NCBI GenBank assembly: GCA_902765225.1
Contig: CACWYV010000004.1
Coordinates: 173,411 to 237,410, forward strand
Direction: 5' to 3'
Source of the DNA: Candidatus Avelusimicrobium intestinale
GTDB lineage: Bacteria; Elusimicrobiota; Elusimicrobia; Elusimicrobiales; Elusimicrobiaceae
Length of the DNA stretch: 64,000 bases
Part shown: positions 16,940 to 27,149 of the stretch, piece by piece
How positions within the stretch are numbered: position 1 is the first letter of the stretch
How the letters are laid out: each line of letters starts with the position of its first letter
Program-made: the position numbers and the translations under genes
The notes under the pieces: generated by a model
The model's input: the letters and a program-made list of their open reading frames with translations, nothing else
What the model was told of the DNA's origin: nothing
Database searches by the model: none

Positions 16940-17098
16940 AGAATAGCCCGTCGTCGAGGTGAAGCAGACCAACTGCTTGGTCTGCGCCGGGATTTGAAGG
17001 CCGGAGCGTTGTTTTTGTTTGAGCGTGCGCAAGCCGCGAAAGGCAAAAACGCGAGGCCCGGCCTGTAGGAAAACTCCGTCAGGAGTTTTACCGAAAGG
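16940..17098 (+). repeat. Structured element, copy 1
   Basis: Hairpin GCAGACCAA-CTGC-TTGGTCTGC (16964-16985), the 12-mer GAAGGCCGGAGC (16996-17007), GTTTGAG, an inner hairpin, GAAAGGC, GCGAGGC, CCGGCC, and a final AAAACTCC-GTCA-GGAGTTTT hairpin before the next tRNA 3'-end copy. Homologous to 17160-17315 and 29166-29330. Confidence 0.85.
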
Positions 17099-17125
17099 CA
17101 AATCCAGTCGCCCCGACCATTTAAG

Positions 17126-17150
17126 AAAAACCACCGCAAGGTGGTTTTTT
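17126..17150 (+). terminator. Terminator-like hairpin after second tRNA 3'-end copy
   Basis: AAAAACCACC GCAA GGTGGTTTTTT. The stem sequence differs from the hairpins after copies 1 and 3 but pairing is kept. Confidence 0.85.
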
Positions 17151-17159
17151 GTTTTAAAA

Positions 17160-17315
17160 GATACGCTCTGTCGGGGTGAAGCAGGCAAACTGCTTTGCCT
17201 GCGTCTGGATTTGAAGGCCGGAGCGTTGTTTTTGTTTGAGCGTGCGCAAGCCGCGAAAGGCAAAAACGCGAGGCCCGGCCTGTAGGAAAGCTCCGTCAGG
17301 AGTTTTACCGAAAGG
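17160..17315 (+). repeat. Structured element, copy 2
   Basis: Nearly identical to copy 1, but the first stem is GCAGGCAAA-CTGC-TTTGCCTGC (17181-17202). The changes from copy 1 are compensated on both strands. The last hairpin has AAAGCTCC/GGAGTTTT, which stays paired by G-T wobble. Confidence 0.85.
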
Positions 17316-17346
17316 CAAATCCAGTCGCCCCGACCATTTAAAACAG

Positions 17347-17372
17347 AAAATCCGCCGAAAGGCGGATTTTTT
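17347..17372. terminator. Terminator-like hairpin after third tRNA 3'-end copy
   Basis: AAAATCCGCC GAAA GGCGGATTTTTT, identical to 16907-16932. It could also terminate the converging DUF805 gene. Confidence 0.85.
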
Positions 17373-17388
17373 GTTTTGGAAACAATAC

Positions 17389-17988
17389 CTATTTTTCAAA
17401 CGGATCCCCGGGCCAAACCTCTGGAAACTCAACTTCTTCTTTTTTTGGAACGCGCGGTATATTTTCTTCGGGGGCCGGACCGAACTGATTGGGCCCCGGC
17501 TCTCCTTTTTCCCAATATACTTGGAAACGAATCATCTCGGATCCTGTAATGTCACGAAACAACGTAAAAATATCAAACTGTCCGCGCCAAAATGCTTGCC
17601 AACCCGAATATCCCAAATCATGGCAACGCCGCACCCACAAAGAAAATGAAACCAGAGAAGCCCATGCCACCCCTATTACGCCTACCCACACAAATATATG
17701 TTGCCATATAGATGAAGAAAAGCCGATGAGAAAGACAAAACATCCAATCCAAATCACCAAAAATGCGTTCATACCAAGGTCAGTAGTGCGAAAATTGGAC
17801 ACATTTTCACGCCCCCGGAAAGATGGGAGTTGGAATAACCGTTTAATAAATAACGTGGGATTTTGAGATTTTAGCATCACCACCCCTCCCATGATTACGA
17901 TAATAGCACACAAAAGTATCCAATAGTGTCCTCTGGGTGAGCGGATAGTTAAAATTATTTGATGGCACAAATCAATAATCGCGTTCAT
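17389..17988 (-). CDS. DUF805-family inner-membrane protein
   Basis: 199 residues with several hydrophobic segments (about 17-37, 73-92, 96-116). DUF805 hallmarks are visible: RRCHDLGYSGW after the last helix (family consensus RLHDxGxSGW) and the C-terminal GEPGPNQFGPAPEE (family GxxGxNxYGPDP). The family has no established biochemical role. The acidic Pro-rich tail (PKKEEVEFPEVWPGDPFEK) is extra. AAGGA precedes the start. It converges on the tRNA-Pro repeat array. Confidence 0.85.
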   Translation of the reverse strand: MNAIIDLCHQIILTIRSPRGHYWILLCAIIVIMGGVVMLKSQNPTLFIKRLFQLPSFRGRENVSNFRTTDLGMNAFLVIWIGCFVFLIGFSSSIWQHIFVWVGVIGVAWASLVSFSLWVRRCHDLGYSGWQAFWRGQFDIFTLFRDITGSEMIRFQVYWEKGEPGPNQFGPAPEENIPRVPKKEEVEFPEVWPGDPFEK

Positions 17989-18080
17989 GGATATTTTTCC
18001 TTAATTAAACCACATTTATTATTGTATCATACGCGGATGATTTTGTGCATCCAAGGATTTCGGGCAGTTTTCTAAGTTAT

Positions 18081-18173
18081 TTACAAATATAAAATTTTAA
18101 ATCCTACCCCCACACTCCAATTTTTACTTTTCCAATTTCCGCCGGCGTGTGTACTACCGTTGAGATACAGCAC
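18081..18173 (-). pseudogene. C-terminal remnant of a 21975-22727 beta-barrel paralogue
   Basis: About 93 bp immediately downstream of the pilin stop read on the minus strand as YLNGSTHAGGNWKSKNWSVG followed by VGFKILYL and a stop. This is almost identical to the C-terminus of the barrel protein at 21975-22727 (YLNASTHAGGNWKSKNWSVG, VGFKVLYL). DNA identity ends sharply at both edges. No start or upstream part of a barrel gene is present here, so this is a duplicated gene fragment. Confidence 0.85.
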
Positions 18174-18179
18174 CCTGCC

Positions 18180-18731
18180 TTAGTAATAATACCGGTTATA
18201 TCCCCCGCTAGTTGTGGAGGGTGTCTCTTTGCCTGTTTCCAAACGGCAAATTTTGTTATCTCTCCCCGAACTACCTGCAAGGCATATTAATGTATCACTG
18301 TCACTGGTATAAGCACGGGCTTCAAAAGTAGGCGCGTTGGTAGGGTAACACTGCAGTTCTGAGTAACCTGATCCACGGTATTTTTTAAAAGCACAAGATC
18401 CCCAGGAATAACGCAGAATTAAATAACTGGTGTTATTCTGATCCTGAGTCTCTGTCCGAATAGGGGGCGGGAAATCAATGGCTAATTCATTAAAGTTACT
18501 GGCAAAACTACCCGTTGCCAAATAGTGAACTTTCTGTGCTTTTTGAAATGCTTTACCCAAGGTAACGGCCTGTTTATATCTGGCCCGTATTACCACATAC
18601 CGGTATTGTGGAACGGCAATAGCGGCCAAAGTTCCAATAATGAGAACAACTACCAACAATTCAATCAACGTAAATCCCCTCTTGCCGCTTATAGTATGTA
18701 CATCACGTCCGTTATGTATGTCGTTTTTCAT
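18180..18731 (-). CDS. Type IV pilin-like protein (orphan)
   Basis: 183 residues. Prepilin leader of 18 residues (MKNDIHNGRDVHTISGKR then G) cleaved before FTLIELLVVVLIIG; Glu5 present. The C-terminal domain contains cysteine pairs (CAFKKYRGSGYSELQC; CLAGSSGRDNKIC), as in major pilins. The ATG at 18731 is chosen over a TTG further upstream. There is no strong Shine-Dalgarno. A 42-nt A/T homopolymer lies 50 nt upstream of the start, between a TTGACT and the gene. Directly downstream is a gene remnant. Confidence 0.87.
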   Translation of the reverse strand: MKNDIHNGRDVHTISGKRGFTLIELLVVVLIIGTLAAIAVPQYRYVVIRARYKQAVTLGKAFQKAQKVHYLATGSFASNFNELAIDFPPPIRTETQDQNNTSYLILRYSWGSCAFKKYRGSGYSELQCYPTNAPTFEARAYTSDSDTLICLAGSSGRDNKICRLETGKETPSTTSGGYNRYYY

Positions 18732-18777
18732 AGATACTCTGTTCCCGTAAAATAACAATCCAGGAAGATTTTATCAA

Positions 18778-18825
<48 letters not shown>

Positions 18826-18905
18826 AAGTTTTTGAGTCAGCATCTTTCATGTTATAAGAATAGACAACACACGCTTTTTTTATAAAACGTTATATGTTAT
18901 AATAA

Positions 18906-20372
<1,467 letters not shown>

Positions 20373-20373
20373 A

Positions 20374-21906
20374 ATGACCCAAGAACTCGTTTTTGTAGCA
20401 GACTTCGGCGGTCAATACAACCAATTAATTGCCCGCCGTGTGCGTGAACAACACATTTATTGCGAAATAATTCCATTTGACAAAATTCTACAAGAAGCCA
20501 AAACCCGCCGTCCGAAAGGAATTATTTTTACAGGTGGGCCGGCCAGCGTATATGCTACCGGAGCCCCCACCGTAGGAAAAGAACTTTTTGAACTCAATAT
20601 TCCCATTTTAGGTATTTGTTACGGAATGCAACTAACCGCTCATATATTGGGTGGAAAGGTAGAAAGTCCAGACTACAAAGAATATGGTAAAGTAGCCATT
20701 ACACTCAATCCACACAGTGCCCTATTTACCGGAATTAATGCCCAACAAACGTGTTGGATGAGCCATCGGGATTATGTATCCCGGGTACCGTTTGGTTTTA
20801 CCGGTAGTGCTCATACCGAAGTGTGCCCTATGGCGGCTATGGAAAATGCAACCCAAAAAATTTACGGGGTACAGTTCCATCCGGAAGTTGTTCATACACC
20901 TTTTGGACAACAGTTACTGCACAATTTTCTTTACAATATTTGCCAATTAAAAGGCACTTGGACGATGGGAAACTTTAAAGAAGAAGAAATTTCCCGCATA
21001 AAAAAAACTGTTGGAACCGGACGCGTATTATGTGCCTTGTCTGGCGGAGTAGATTCATCCGTAGCAGCCGTGTTGGTACACCAAGCCATTGGATCCCAAT
21101 TGACTTGTGTATTTGTAGATCACGGATTATTACGCAAAGATGAAGCAAACCAAGTAGAAAAATTATTCAAAGATACATATAAGATGAATTTAATCCGCGT
21201 CCATGCACAAGAACGATTCTTAAATAAACTAAAAGGCATAACCGACCCCGAACAAAAAAGAAAAATTATAGGGGCTGAATTTATTGCCGTATTTGATGAG
21301 GAAGCAAAAAAACTGGGCCACATAGATTATTTATTGCAAGGGACTATTTATCCGGATGTCATTGAAAGCGGTAACGGGGCCTCCGCCGTTATCAAAAGTC
21401 ATCATAATGTAGGCGGATTGCCTAAAAATATGAATTTCAAATTGCTAGAACCGTTACGGCTCCTTTTTAAGGATGAAGTACGCAGATTGGGAGAATCGTT
21501 ATCCCTCCCTCACAAGATGGTCTGGCGCCAACCATTTCCGGGGCCGGGATTGGCCGTGCGATGTTTGGGAGAAATTACGGAAGAAAAACTTTACCTCATC
21601 CGTCAGTCCGACGCTATTTTACGCGAGGAAATCGCCCAGGCCGGATTAGATGAAAAAATCTGGCAATATTTTACTTTTCTACCCAATATAAAAAGTGTTG
21701 GCGTAATGGGCGATGAACGTACTTACTTTCACACCATTGGCATCCGCGCCGTGACCAGTACCGATGCCATGACTTGCGACTGGGCACGCATTCCCTACGA
21801 GATTTTGGAAAAGATTTCTTCTCGTATTACCAACGAGGTGGACGGCGTCAACCGCGTCATATATGACGTAACAAGTAAGCCTCCCGCTACTATTGAGTGG
21901 GAATAA
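20374..21906 (+). CDS. guaA: GMP synthase (glutamine-hydrolysing)
   Basis: 510 residues. Converts XMP + Gln + ATP to GMP. Class I amidotransferase domain with the nucleophile Cys82 in GICYGMQL and the His/Glu of [13 protein letters not shown]-pyrophosphatase P-loop SGGVDSS near residue 223. C-terminal dimerisation domain with [13 protein letters not shown] and KPPATIEWE at the end. AAAGGA lies 8 nt before the ATG. Operon with guaB. Confidence 0.97.
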   Translation: MTQELVFVADFGGQYNQLIARRVREQHIYCEIIPFDKILQEAKTRRPKGIIFTGGPASVYATGAPTVGKELFELNIPILGICYGMQLTAHILGGKVESPDYKEYGKVAITLNPHSALFTGINAQQTCWMSHRDYVSRVPFGFTGSAHTEVCPMAAMENATQKIYGVQFHPEVVHTPFGQQLLHNFLYNICQLKGTWTMGNFKEEEISRIKKTVGTGRVLCALSGGVDSSVAAVLVHQAIGSQLTCVFVDHGLLRKDEANQVEKLFKDTYKMNLIRVHAQERFLNKLKGITDPEQKRKIIGAEFIAVFDEEAKKLGHIDYLLQGTIYPDVIESGNGASAVIKSHHNVGGLPKNMNFKLLEPLRLLFKDEVRRLGESLSLPHKMVWRQPFPGPGLAVRCLGEITEEKLYLIRQSDAILREEIAQAGLDEKIWQYFTFLPNIKSVGVMGDERTYFHTIGIRAVTSTDAMTCDWARIPYEILEKISSRITNEVDGVNRVIYDVTSKPPATIEWE

Positions 21907-21974
21907 GTATTTAAACATATCCTCGGGGAAAAATTGTCCGGAGAATTAAAGACAACTAAACGGCTACTTCTTTT

Positions 21975-22727
21975 TTATAAATAAAGAACTTTAAATCCTA
22001 CCCCCACACTCCAATTTTTACTTTTCCAATTTCCGCCGGCGTGTGTACTGGCGTTGAGATAGAACGCTGTTCCTTCGTTGACTAGCGTACCCACTTCCGC
22101 TTCCGGCACAAACTCCATTTGTCCTGTGTGGCGAAAATTTTGGTAATAATACCAGTTGGTTTGTACCCACCATTTGTTTTCAGAAAGATAACTGATATTC
22201 CCACGGAAACGTCCATAATCTATATCGTCTCGGGCGTTATCGCCAATCACAGATACGTAATGCTTATACCCCACAGCCATATACCAACCGGAACCGTTGG
22301 TCCATACGGCAAAAACGGACGGACTGACTTGCAACTGTCCGCTTCCTAACCGTTTATCCGTTGCTGTAGGAACAAACATTTCCATTTTGGCTCCGTAACC
22401 CAAACGACGGACGGTTTCCGGTTGGACCCAAGTAGCATTGAGGACCAAATCGCCTAGCCCATTAACAGATTTCGTGGGAGATTCAGACCGTGCTAACGGC
22501 AATTCAATCCCCCCATTCCAATGGCTATCTAACGCACGGTATACCTTGAAAGTCATTTGCGAAGTTGAAATTCCCCCGCTATCATTCACCACCGTCAAGG
22601 CTGGATTGACTTCCACGCTCGTTACGTTGTCCGTTGGCATTACCCCGTACTGGCACAATTTTTGCAACTGTCCAAACCCGGGAAGAGCTATCCACATACA
22701 CCCCAAGAAAAAACACATTTTACGCAT
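21975..22727 (-). CDS. Putative outer-membrane beta-barrel protein
   Basis: 250 residues with a signal peptide (MRKMCFFLGCMWIALPGFG). The rest alternates polar and aromatic residues in the style of antiparallel transmembrane strands (FKVYRALDSHWNGGIELPL, GWYMAVGYKHYVSV, KWWVQTNWYYYQNF) and ends in NWSVGVGFKVLYL, a typical barrel C-terminal strand. It resembles the MetA/phenol-pathway-type porin group in pattern only, and no substrate can be named. GGAG precedes the start. A 93-bp piece of its 3' end is duplicated at 18081-18173. Confidence 0.7.
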   Translation of the reverse strand: MRKMCFFLGCMWIALPGFGQLQKLCQYGVMPTDNVTSVEVNPALTVVNDSGGISTSQMTFKVYRALDSHWNGGIELPLARSESPTKSVNGLGDLVLNATWVQPETVRRLGYGAKMEMFVPTATDKRLGSGQLQVSPSVFAVWTNGSGWYMAVGYKHYVSVIGDNARDDIDYGRFRGNISYLSENKWWVQTNWYYYQNFRHTGQMEFVPEAEVGTLVNEGTAFYLNASTHAGGNWKSKNWSVGVGFKVLYL

Positions 22728-22834
22728 ATCACACTCCGTACAATAGACTAGTCACATTGTAATAATACCGGTAGCCGAACGCTTGCCCGAAAAAGGATTA
22801 GTTACAACCCTTTAATTCGTGGTATAATAAAATT

Positions 22835-23482
22835 ATGCAAACATCTCCCCTGTTGGAATTTGACCGTAACCAGGCCCTTGATTTAGCGGCCACGTTACTG
22901 ATTGGGATTGACGAAGCGGGCCGCGGCCCTTTGGCGGGGCCCGTCGTTGCGTGTGCGTGTTATATTCCGTCAGAACTGGCCCCCGATTTTGCCGACGTCA
23001 ACGACAGTAAAAAACTGACCGCTCCCAAACGGGAAGAATTATTCCGCCGTTTGACGCACTCGGATATTTTGTACGGTGTCGGGTTTGCTACTGCCGCCGA
23101 AATTGATAAACTGAATATTTTACAGGCCACGTTTTTGGCCATGCGCCGGGCGGCTCAAAAGTTTACCCGCATTCCCAATTCGGTGGCACTCATAGACGGG
23201 CCTCACCCCGTGCTGGATTTAGAGATGCGCCAACGGGCCATTGTGGACGGGGATGCCAAATCGTTCGTGATTGCCGCGGCCAGTATCATTGCCAAAGTAA
23301 CGCGGGATCACTACATGGCGGAACTGGACAAATTATACCCCGGTTATAATTTTGCCGCACACAAAGGATACGGAACCCCGAAACATCTGCAAGCACTCAA
23401 AGCTTTGGGCCCGTGTAAAGAGCACCGGACAACTTTTGCCCCGGTACGAAATATATTACGTGCGCCGGCTTCCCCTTTATGA
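22835..23482 (+). CDS. rnhB: Ribonuclease HII
   Basis: 215 residues. Removes RNA and single ribonucleotides from DNA hybrids. Motifs: LIGIDEAGRGPLAGPVVA with the catalytic D26-E27 pair, NDSKKLTAPKRE, VALIDGPHP, and the catalytic-Asp/helix segment AKSFVIAAASIIAKVTRDHY. The ATG is 6 nt after TATAAT (22823-22828), with no Shine-Dalgarno. The stop overlaps the yraN start by 4 nt. Confidence 0.96.
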   Translation: MQTSPLLEFDRNQALDLAATLLIGIDEAGRGPLAGPVVACACYIPSELAPDFADVNDSKKLTAPKREELFRRLTHSDILYGVGFATAAEIDKLNILQATFLAMRRAAQKFTRIPNSVALIDGPHPVLDLEMRQRAIVDGDAKSFVIAAASIIAKVTRDHYMAELDKLYPGYNFAAHKGYGTPKHLQALKALGPCKEHRTTFAPVRNILRAPASPL

Positions 23483-23838
23483 ATACGCGCACGGACGGTC
23501 TGGCCGGCGAAGAACAAGCCGCCCGTTTTTTGACTCAGCAGGGGTATCGCCTGGTAGCGCGTAACGTATCCGCCGCCGGCGGAGAGATTGATATCGTGGC
23601 ACTGGACGGCCACACATTGGTTTTCGTGGAAGTAAAAAAACGCTCGTCCGCCGCGTTTGGCGGTCCGGTAGCTGCGGTTACCGCCACCAAACAGCGTCGT
23701 ATCGCGCGGGCCGCAACACAATATATAAAAGCAAACTCCTTAAAATTTGATAGTATAAGATTTGATGTAATCTGTATCCTGGACGGGAAGTTAGAGCACA
23801 TCTTAAATGCTTTTACACCGGACAGAACGACATTGTAA
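23479..23838 (+). CDS. yraN: YraN/UPF0102 family nuclease-like protein
   Basis: 119 residues, the standard size. PD-(D/E)XK-type fold signature: GEEQAARFLTQQGYRLVARN, then GGEIDIVALDGHTLVFVEVK with the D...ExK catalytic-type residues, and KQRRIARAATQYI. The function is still poorly defined; it is commonly adjacent to rnhB, as here. It starts in an ATGA overlap with rnhB. Confidence 0.93.
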   Translation: MNTRTDGLAGEEQAARFLTQQGYRLVARNVSAAGGEIDIVALDGHTLVFVEVKKRSSAAFGGPVAAVTATKQRRIARAATQYIKANSLKFDSIRFDVICILDGKLEHILNAFTPDRTTL

Positions 23839-23854
23839 CACGGAGGGAATTACC

Positions 23855-24679
23855 ATGGCGCAACTTGCACAAGTCAAGAAAGCTGTAAATTTTATCAACA
23901 AACAAACAAAAAATTTCAAACCGGAAATCGCCCTTATCGCCGGTTCCGGATTGGGCTGGGCCGTACCGCCGCTGGACAATAAAGTGATTGTTCCGTATAC
24001 CACCATTCCCGGATTTTTGCAGAGTACCGTACCCGGACACGCGGGCAATTTGATTTTTGGCTCTTATAAGGGGCATAACGTTGTCATCATGCAGGGACGT
24101 TTCCACTTCTATGAGGGCTATCAAATGAAGGAATTTGCTATTTCCGTACGCACGCTCAAGTTGTTGGGCGTACAGAAATTGATTGTCTCCGGTGCGGTAG
24201 GCTCCATGGACCTTAAACTGCGCCCCGGGGCTTTGTGCGTACTCAAAGATCACATCAATTTTATGTGCAACAACCCGCTCATCGGCAACAGCCGCGAACC
24301 GGAATTCGGTCCCATGTTCTTTGATATGTCCACCGCTTACGATAAGGATATGCGTAAAATTACATTAGCCGCTTGCAAAAAAATTGGTCTGCGTGCACGG
24401 GAAGGGGTATATATTTCCGTCACCGGCCCCAACTTTGAAACCCCCAGCGAAATCAAAATGTTCAAAAAAATGGGCGCCAGCGTAGTGGGAATGTCCGTCG
24501 TGCCGGAAGTATTAGTGGCCCGACAGTGCGGCATCCAAGTATTGGGATTGGCCGTCGTAACCAACATGGCCTGCGGTATTGAGAAAAAACCGCTCTCACA
24601 CGAACAGACCATCCGCGAATCCAAAAAAGCAGAAGTTAACTTCAAAAAATTGATGGAAATTTTGTTTGTGAAATTATAA
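23855..24679 (+). CDS. Purine nucleoside phosphorylase (trimeric PNP family)
   Basis: 274 residues. Phosphorolysis of purine (deoxy)nucleosides for salvage. Motifs: LIAGSGLGWAV with the phosphate-binding Ser, PGHAGNLIFG, MQGRFHFYEGY, GAVGSMDLKLRPGALCVLKD, the purine-site TGPNFETPSEIKM and VGMSVVPEVLVARQCG. The ATG at 23855 is chosen because CGGAGGG lies 9 nt before it. Third gene of the rnhB-yraN-PNP unit, ended by a strong hairpin. Confidence 0.93.
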   Translation: MAQLAQVKKAVNFINKQTKNFKPEIALIAGSGLGWAVPPLDNKVIVPYTTIPGFLQSTVPGHAGNLIFGSYKGHNVVIMQGRFHFYEGYQMKEFAISVRTLKLLGVQKLIVSGAVGSMDLKLRPGALCVLKDHINFMCNNPLIGNSREPEFGPMFFDMSTAYDKDMRKITLAACKKIGLRAREGVYISVTGPNFETPSEIKMFKKMGASVVGMSVVPEVLVARQCGIQVLGLAVVTNMACGIEKKPLSHEQTIRESKKAEVNFKKLMEILFVKL

Positions 24680-24687
24680 GAGAGACA

Positions 24688-24726
24688 CCCGCGCAAATGT
24701 TGTAATCCGTTTGCGCGGGCTTTTTA
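24688..24726 (+). terminator. Terminator after PNP gene
   Basis: CCCGCGCAAA / TTTGCGCGGG 10-bp stem, then CTTTTT. The next ATG lies only 4 nt after the T-run. Confidence 0.85.
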
Positions 24727-24729
24727 TAT

Positions 24730-26145
24730 ATGGCACGGGATATTAAACGGCTTGGCAAAGAAACATTGGTGTATGGTACTTCTACGGTACTGGCACGGCT
24801 ACTGAATTTTTGTCTGGTTCCGTTTTACACTTATTATCTACACCCCGGCGAATACGGCATTATTGCTACTGTATTTGCGGCGGTGGCCTTATTCAACGTA
24901 GTATTTTTGTTTGGGATGGACCAAAGTTATTTGCGCTTTGCCAGCGATGCCCCCGATAAAAACAAAGTTTTCCGCCAATGTTTCTACGGCGTACTTCTTA
25001 ACGGGCTCGTATTAGGCGGGCTACTTTGGCTGTTCAAGACCCCCGCCGCCCGGCTCATCGGCATCCCGGTTGAGGATGGCTACCTGCTCCAGTTGGCCGC
25101 CGCTATCTTGTTTTTAGATGTACTGAACATGATTGCGTTTACCAAACTGCGTTTGGAGCGCAGAGCCTGGTATTTTGCCGGCGTACGGACGGCTTCTATT
25201 GTGGTCAATGTGTTGGGAAACATCTTTTTTATTGCCGTACTCAATAAGGGAATTGCCTCTATTTTATGGGCAAATATCTTTGCTTCTCTGACCTCGCTTT
25301 TCTTGCTTACTCCGGTAATTTGGAGTGAACTGAAACAAAATTGTTCGTTGCGCTTTGACGGAAAATTGGAAAAGGAACTCCTTCGCTTTGCATGGCCGTT
25401 TGTACCTTCGGGCTTGGCCAGTTTGTTCGTCAGTGTGATTGATAAACCCATTTTGGTACATTTGGCCGGACCTTCTCAAGTAGGTATTTACCAAGCGAAT
25501 TTCAAAATCGGCGTGTTTATGATGCTGATTGTATCTATGTTTGATCAAGCCTGGCGGCCGTTTTTTCTGGCTCACGCCAAAGACTCCGACGCGCAAGATA
25601 CGTTTGCCCGTGTATTTTCGTTCTTTGTAGCATTGGCCGGGTGGGTACTGGTGGGGCTCATTCTTCTTATGCCGGATATTATCCAAAGTAATATCTTCGG
25701 TAATTTTCACTTGATTGCCCCTGCCTATTGGGAAGGATTGTCCGTTATCCCCCTCGTACTAACGGGATACTTCTTCTACGGACTTTATGTAAATTTTATG
25801 ATTGGGCCGGTGCTGACTAAAAAAACACAAGTACTCCTGTGGATTACGCTGTTAGGTGCAGTTGTCAGCATCACTACAAACCTAACGCTTGTGCCGCACA
25901 TCGGCATTTTGGGAGCCGGCTGGGCAGTGGCATTAAGTTATGCATCCATGGCCACCGCGCTTTTCTGTTTTACACGCCGTGTATACCCCCTCCCGTATGA
26001 ATACGGAAAATTGGCCGCCCTGGTACTACTTATAGGGGGCACGCTACTCATAGGCCAACTAAGCGGTAACACGATTGGAATAAAAATTGTGCTACTGATC
26101 CTTTATCCCGGTATCACTGCTCTCATTTTACGACGAACCAAATAG
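24730..26145 (+). CDS. Polysaccharide/oligosaccharide flippase (MOP superfamily, Wzx-like)
   Basis: 471 residues with about 12 to 14 hydrophobic segments across the whole length. N-terminal KETLVYGTSTVLARLLNFCL and FYTYYLHPGEYG match polysaccharide-synthesis flippases that move lipid-linked sugar units across the inner membrane. The substrate is unknown and no Wzy/Wzz gene is adjacent. No Shine-Dalgarno is visible: the ATG directly follows the preceding terminator's T-run, so initiation is unclear and a start slightly downstream is possible. Confidence 0.85.
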   Translation: MARDIKRLGKETLVYGTSTVLARLLNFCLVPFYTYYLHPGEYGIIATVFAAVALFNVVFLFGMDQSYLRFASDAPDKNKVFRQCFYGVLLNGLVLGGLLWLFKTPAARLIGIPVEDGYLLQLAAAILFLDVLNMIAFTKLRLERRAWYFAGVRTASIVVNVLGNIFFIAVLNKGIASILWANIFASLTSLFLLTPVIWSELKQNCSLRFDGKLEKELLRFAWPFVPSGLASLFVSVIDKPILVHLAGPSQVGIYQANFKIGVFMMLIVSMFDQAWRPFFLAHAKDSDAQDTFARVFSFFVALAGWVLVGLILLMPDIIQSNIFGNFHLIAPAYWEGLSVIPLVLTGYFFYGLYVNFMIGPVLTKKTQVLLWITLLGAVVSITTNLTLVPHIGILGAGWAVALSYASMATALFCFTRRVYPLPYEYGKLAALVLLIGGTLLIGQLSGNTIGIKIVLLILYPGITALILRRTK

Positions 26146-26178
26146 AAAAACTCCCCGGCTCTTTACCGGGGAGTTTTT
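26146..26178. terminator. Bidirectional terminator
   Basis: AAAAACTCCCCGG / CCGGGGAGTTTTT 13-bp stem with a 7-nt loop, between the flippase and the converging lipoprotein operon. Confidence 0.95.
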
Positions 26179-26196
26179 CATCCAAAACACATTGTT

Positions 26197-26607
26197 TTAC
26201 AGCACTTCGTTGGCGGTTAAGAAAAGCGACTGGGACAACGCATTAAAAAAGTTTTGATAGGCCTGCGGATCTGTAATGGCCCGCGTTCCTTTAGAAGCGT
26301 TGGCACGAACCAGGATGCTGTTTCCTTTGGGCCGCACGCTGACGGTCATATTGGTCTGCGTAGTAAATGAAAAGCCGGAAATCGTACCGATATCTTTATC
26401 GGCTTTTTCAATTACGAACCCCAGGTCCTGCATGGTAGCTACAATGTTATTCATGACTTCCAATTTATCCGTCGTATCAAACGAACGCGATTGATAATTG
26501 CGCGTCACCACCTGCGAGACGGAAGAATCCAACGCCGCCTGGTTAACGGTCATGCCGCATCCGGCCAACAAAAAGCCCAAACACCCGATGAGTACATATT
26601 GCTTCAT
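26197..26607 (-). CDS. Lipoprotein, paralogue of 26616-27140
   Basis: 136 residues. Signal peptide with lipobox LLAGC (Cys at residue 17). The mature part has an alpha/beta pattern (VMNNIVATMQDLGFVIEKAD, then DIGTISGF). Its core and its C-terminus (FFNALSQSLFLTANEVL) match the neighbouring lipoprotein, so the two arose by duplication. Family not recognised; the pattern recalls small periplasmic DUF proteins that sense or brace the envelope. Last gene of a three-lipoprotein operon, 8 nt after the previous one. Confidence 0.8.
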   Translation of the reverse strand: MKQYVLIGCLGFLLAGCGMTVNQAALDSSVSQVVTRNYQSRSFDTTDKLEVMNNIVATMQDLGFVIEKADKDIGTISGFSFTTQTNMTVSVRPKGNSILVRANASKGTRAITDPQAYQNFFNALSQSLFLTANEVL

Positions 26608-26615
26608 AGTTTCTC

Positions 26616-27140
26616 CTATATATTATTGGCGGTTAAGAAAACCGATTGCGACAATTTATCAAAAAATTCCGCGTATAATTTGGTATCTTTTAACTTCTCT
26701 ATCTTCATCACCGCTCCCAAATTATCGTACGTAATCCGGGCAAAAGTAACCCGGGTACGCACTTTGCGGTCCTTTGTCTTGGAATTGACAACCGTTACAA
26801 AGAATTTTTGTTTGTCTTCGTAAACGGGATCCTGCGTGTTGTGCTTGTCCAAGATAGCCAAGATCTCCAGAGCCACTTTCCCAACCGTAGAACCCGCCTC
26901 ACGCATTTTAGTCGCGGTAATAACGCCGATATCCGCATCTGATTCGGTAATCGTATAACCCATGTCTTGCAACAATTGGGCAGACGCCACCAACAATTCT
27001 TTCGTATTCTGTGTGTCAAAAATACGTGTTTCTATGTTGCGCCGTTCCAAATAATTGGCATCCGGCACATACAAATTGGTATAAGAGGCACACGCACTCA
27101 TCCACACGCAAAGCCCTACCAGCCCGAGTAATTTTTTCAT
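26616..27140 (-). CDS. Lipoprotein, paralogue of 26197-26607
   Basis: 174 residues. Signal peptide with lipobox MSAC (Cys at residue 17). Shared core with the downstream paralogue: LLQDMGYTITESDADIGVIT and the terminal FFDKLSQSVFLTANNI. It is longer by an insertion around residues 85-130 (KVALEILAILDKHNTQDPVY). Unknown function. The start has AGGAGTAATG spacing; it follows the BamE-like gene by 9 nt. Confidence 0.8.
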   Translation of the reverse strand: MKKLLGLVGLCVWMSACASYTNLYVPDANYLERRNIETRIFDTQNTKELLVASAQLLQDMGYTITESDADIGVITATKMREAGSTVGKVALEILAILDKHNTQDPVYEDKQKFFVTVVNSKTKDRKVRTRVTFARITYDNLGAVMKIEKLKDTKLYAEFFDKLSQSVFLTANNI

Positions 27141-27149
27141 ACATTACTC

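Larger units (their letters stand above)
16876..17341 (+). repeat. Tandem array: three tRNA-Pro 3'-end copies separated by structured elements
   Basis: Three perfect 26-nt copies of the tRNA-Pro(CGG) 3' end plus flank (from CAAATCCAGTCGCCCCGACC through ATTTAA) lie at 16876-16901, 17099-17124 and 17316-17341. The period is 223 and 217 nt. Each copy is followed by a terminator-type hairpin: TCCGCC/GGCGGA after copies 1 and 3, CCACC/GGTGG after copy 2. The first two are then followed by a structured GC-rich element. The pattern is what repeated integration of a small element at a tRNA 3'-end attachment site, or tandem duplication, would leave. Confidence 0.9.

Noticed and set aside
16964..17098. 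Structured element as a hammerhead or other small self-cleaving ribozyme (GTTTGAG ... GAAAGGC resembles a hammerhead core)
   Set aside because: The CUGANGA core is not present and the GUH cleavage context cannot be placed.
16898..17649. Several 60-137-residue open frames through the tRNA-Pro repeat array on both strands
   Set aside because: They are translations of the repeats and terminator hairpins; none has a ribosome site or plausible composition.
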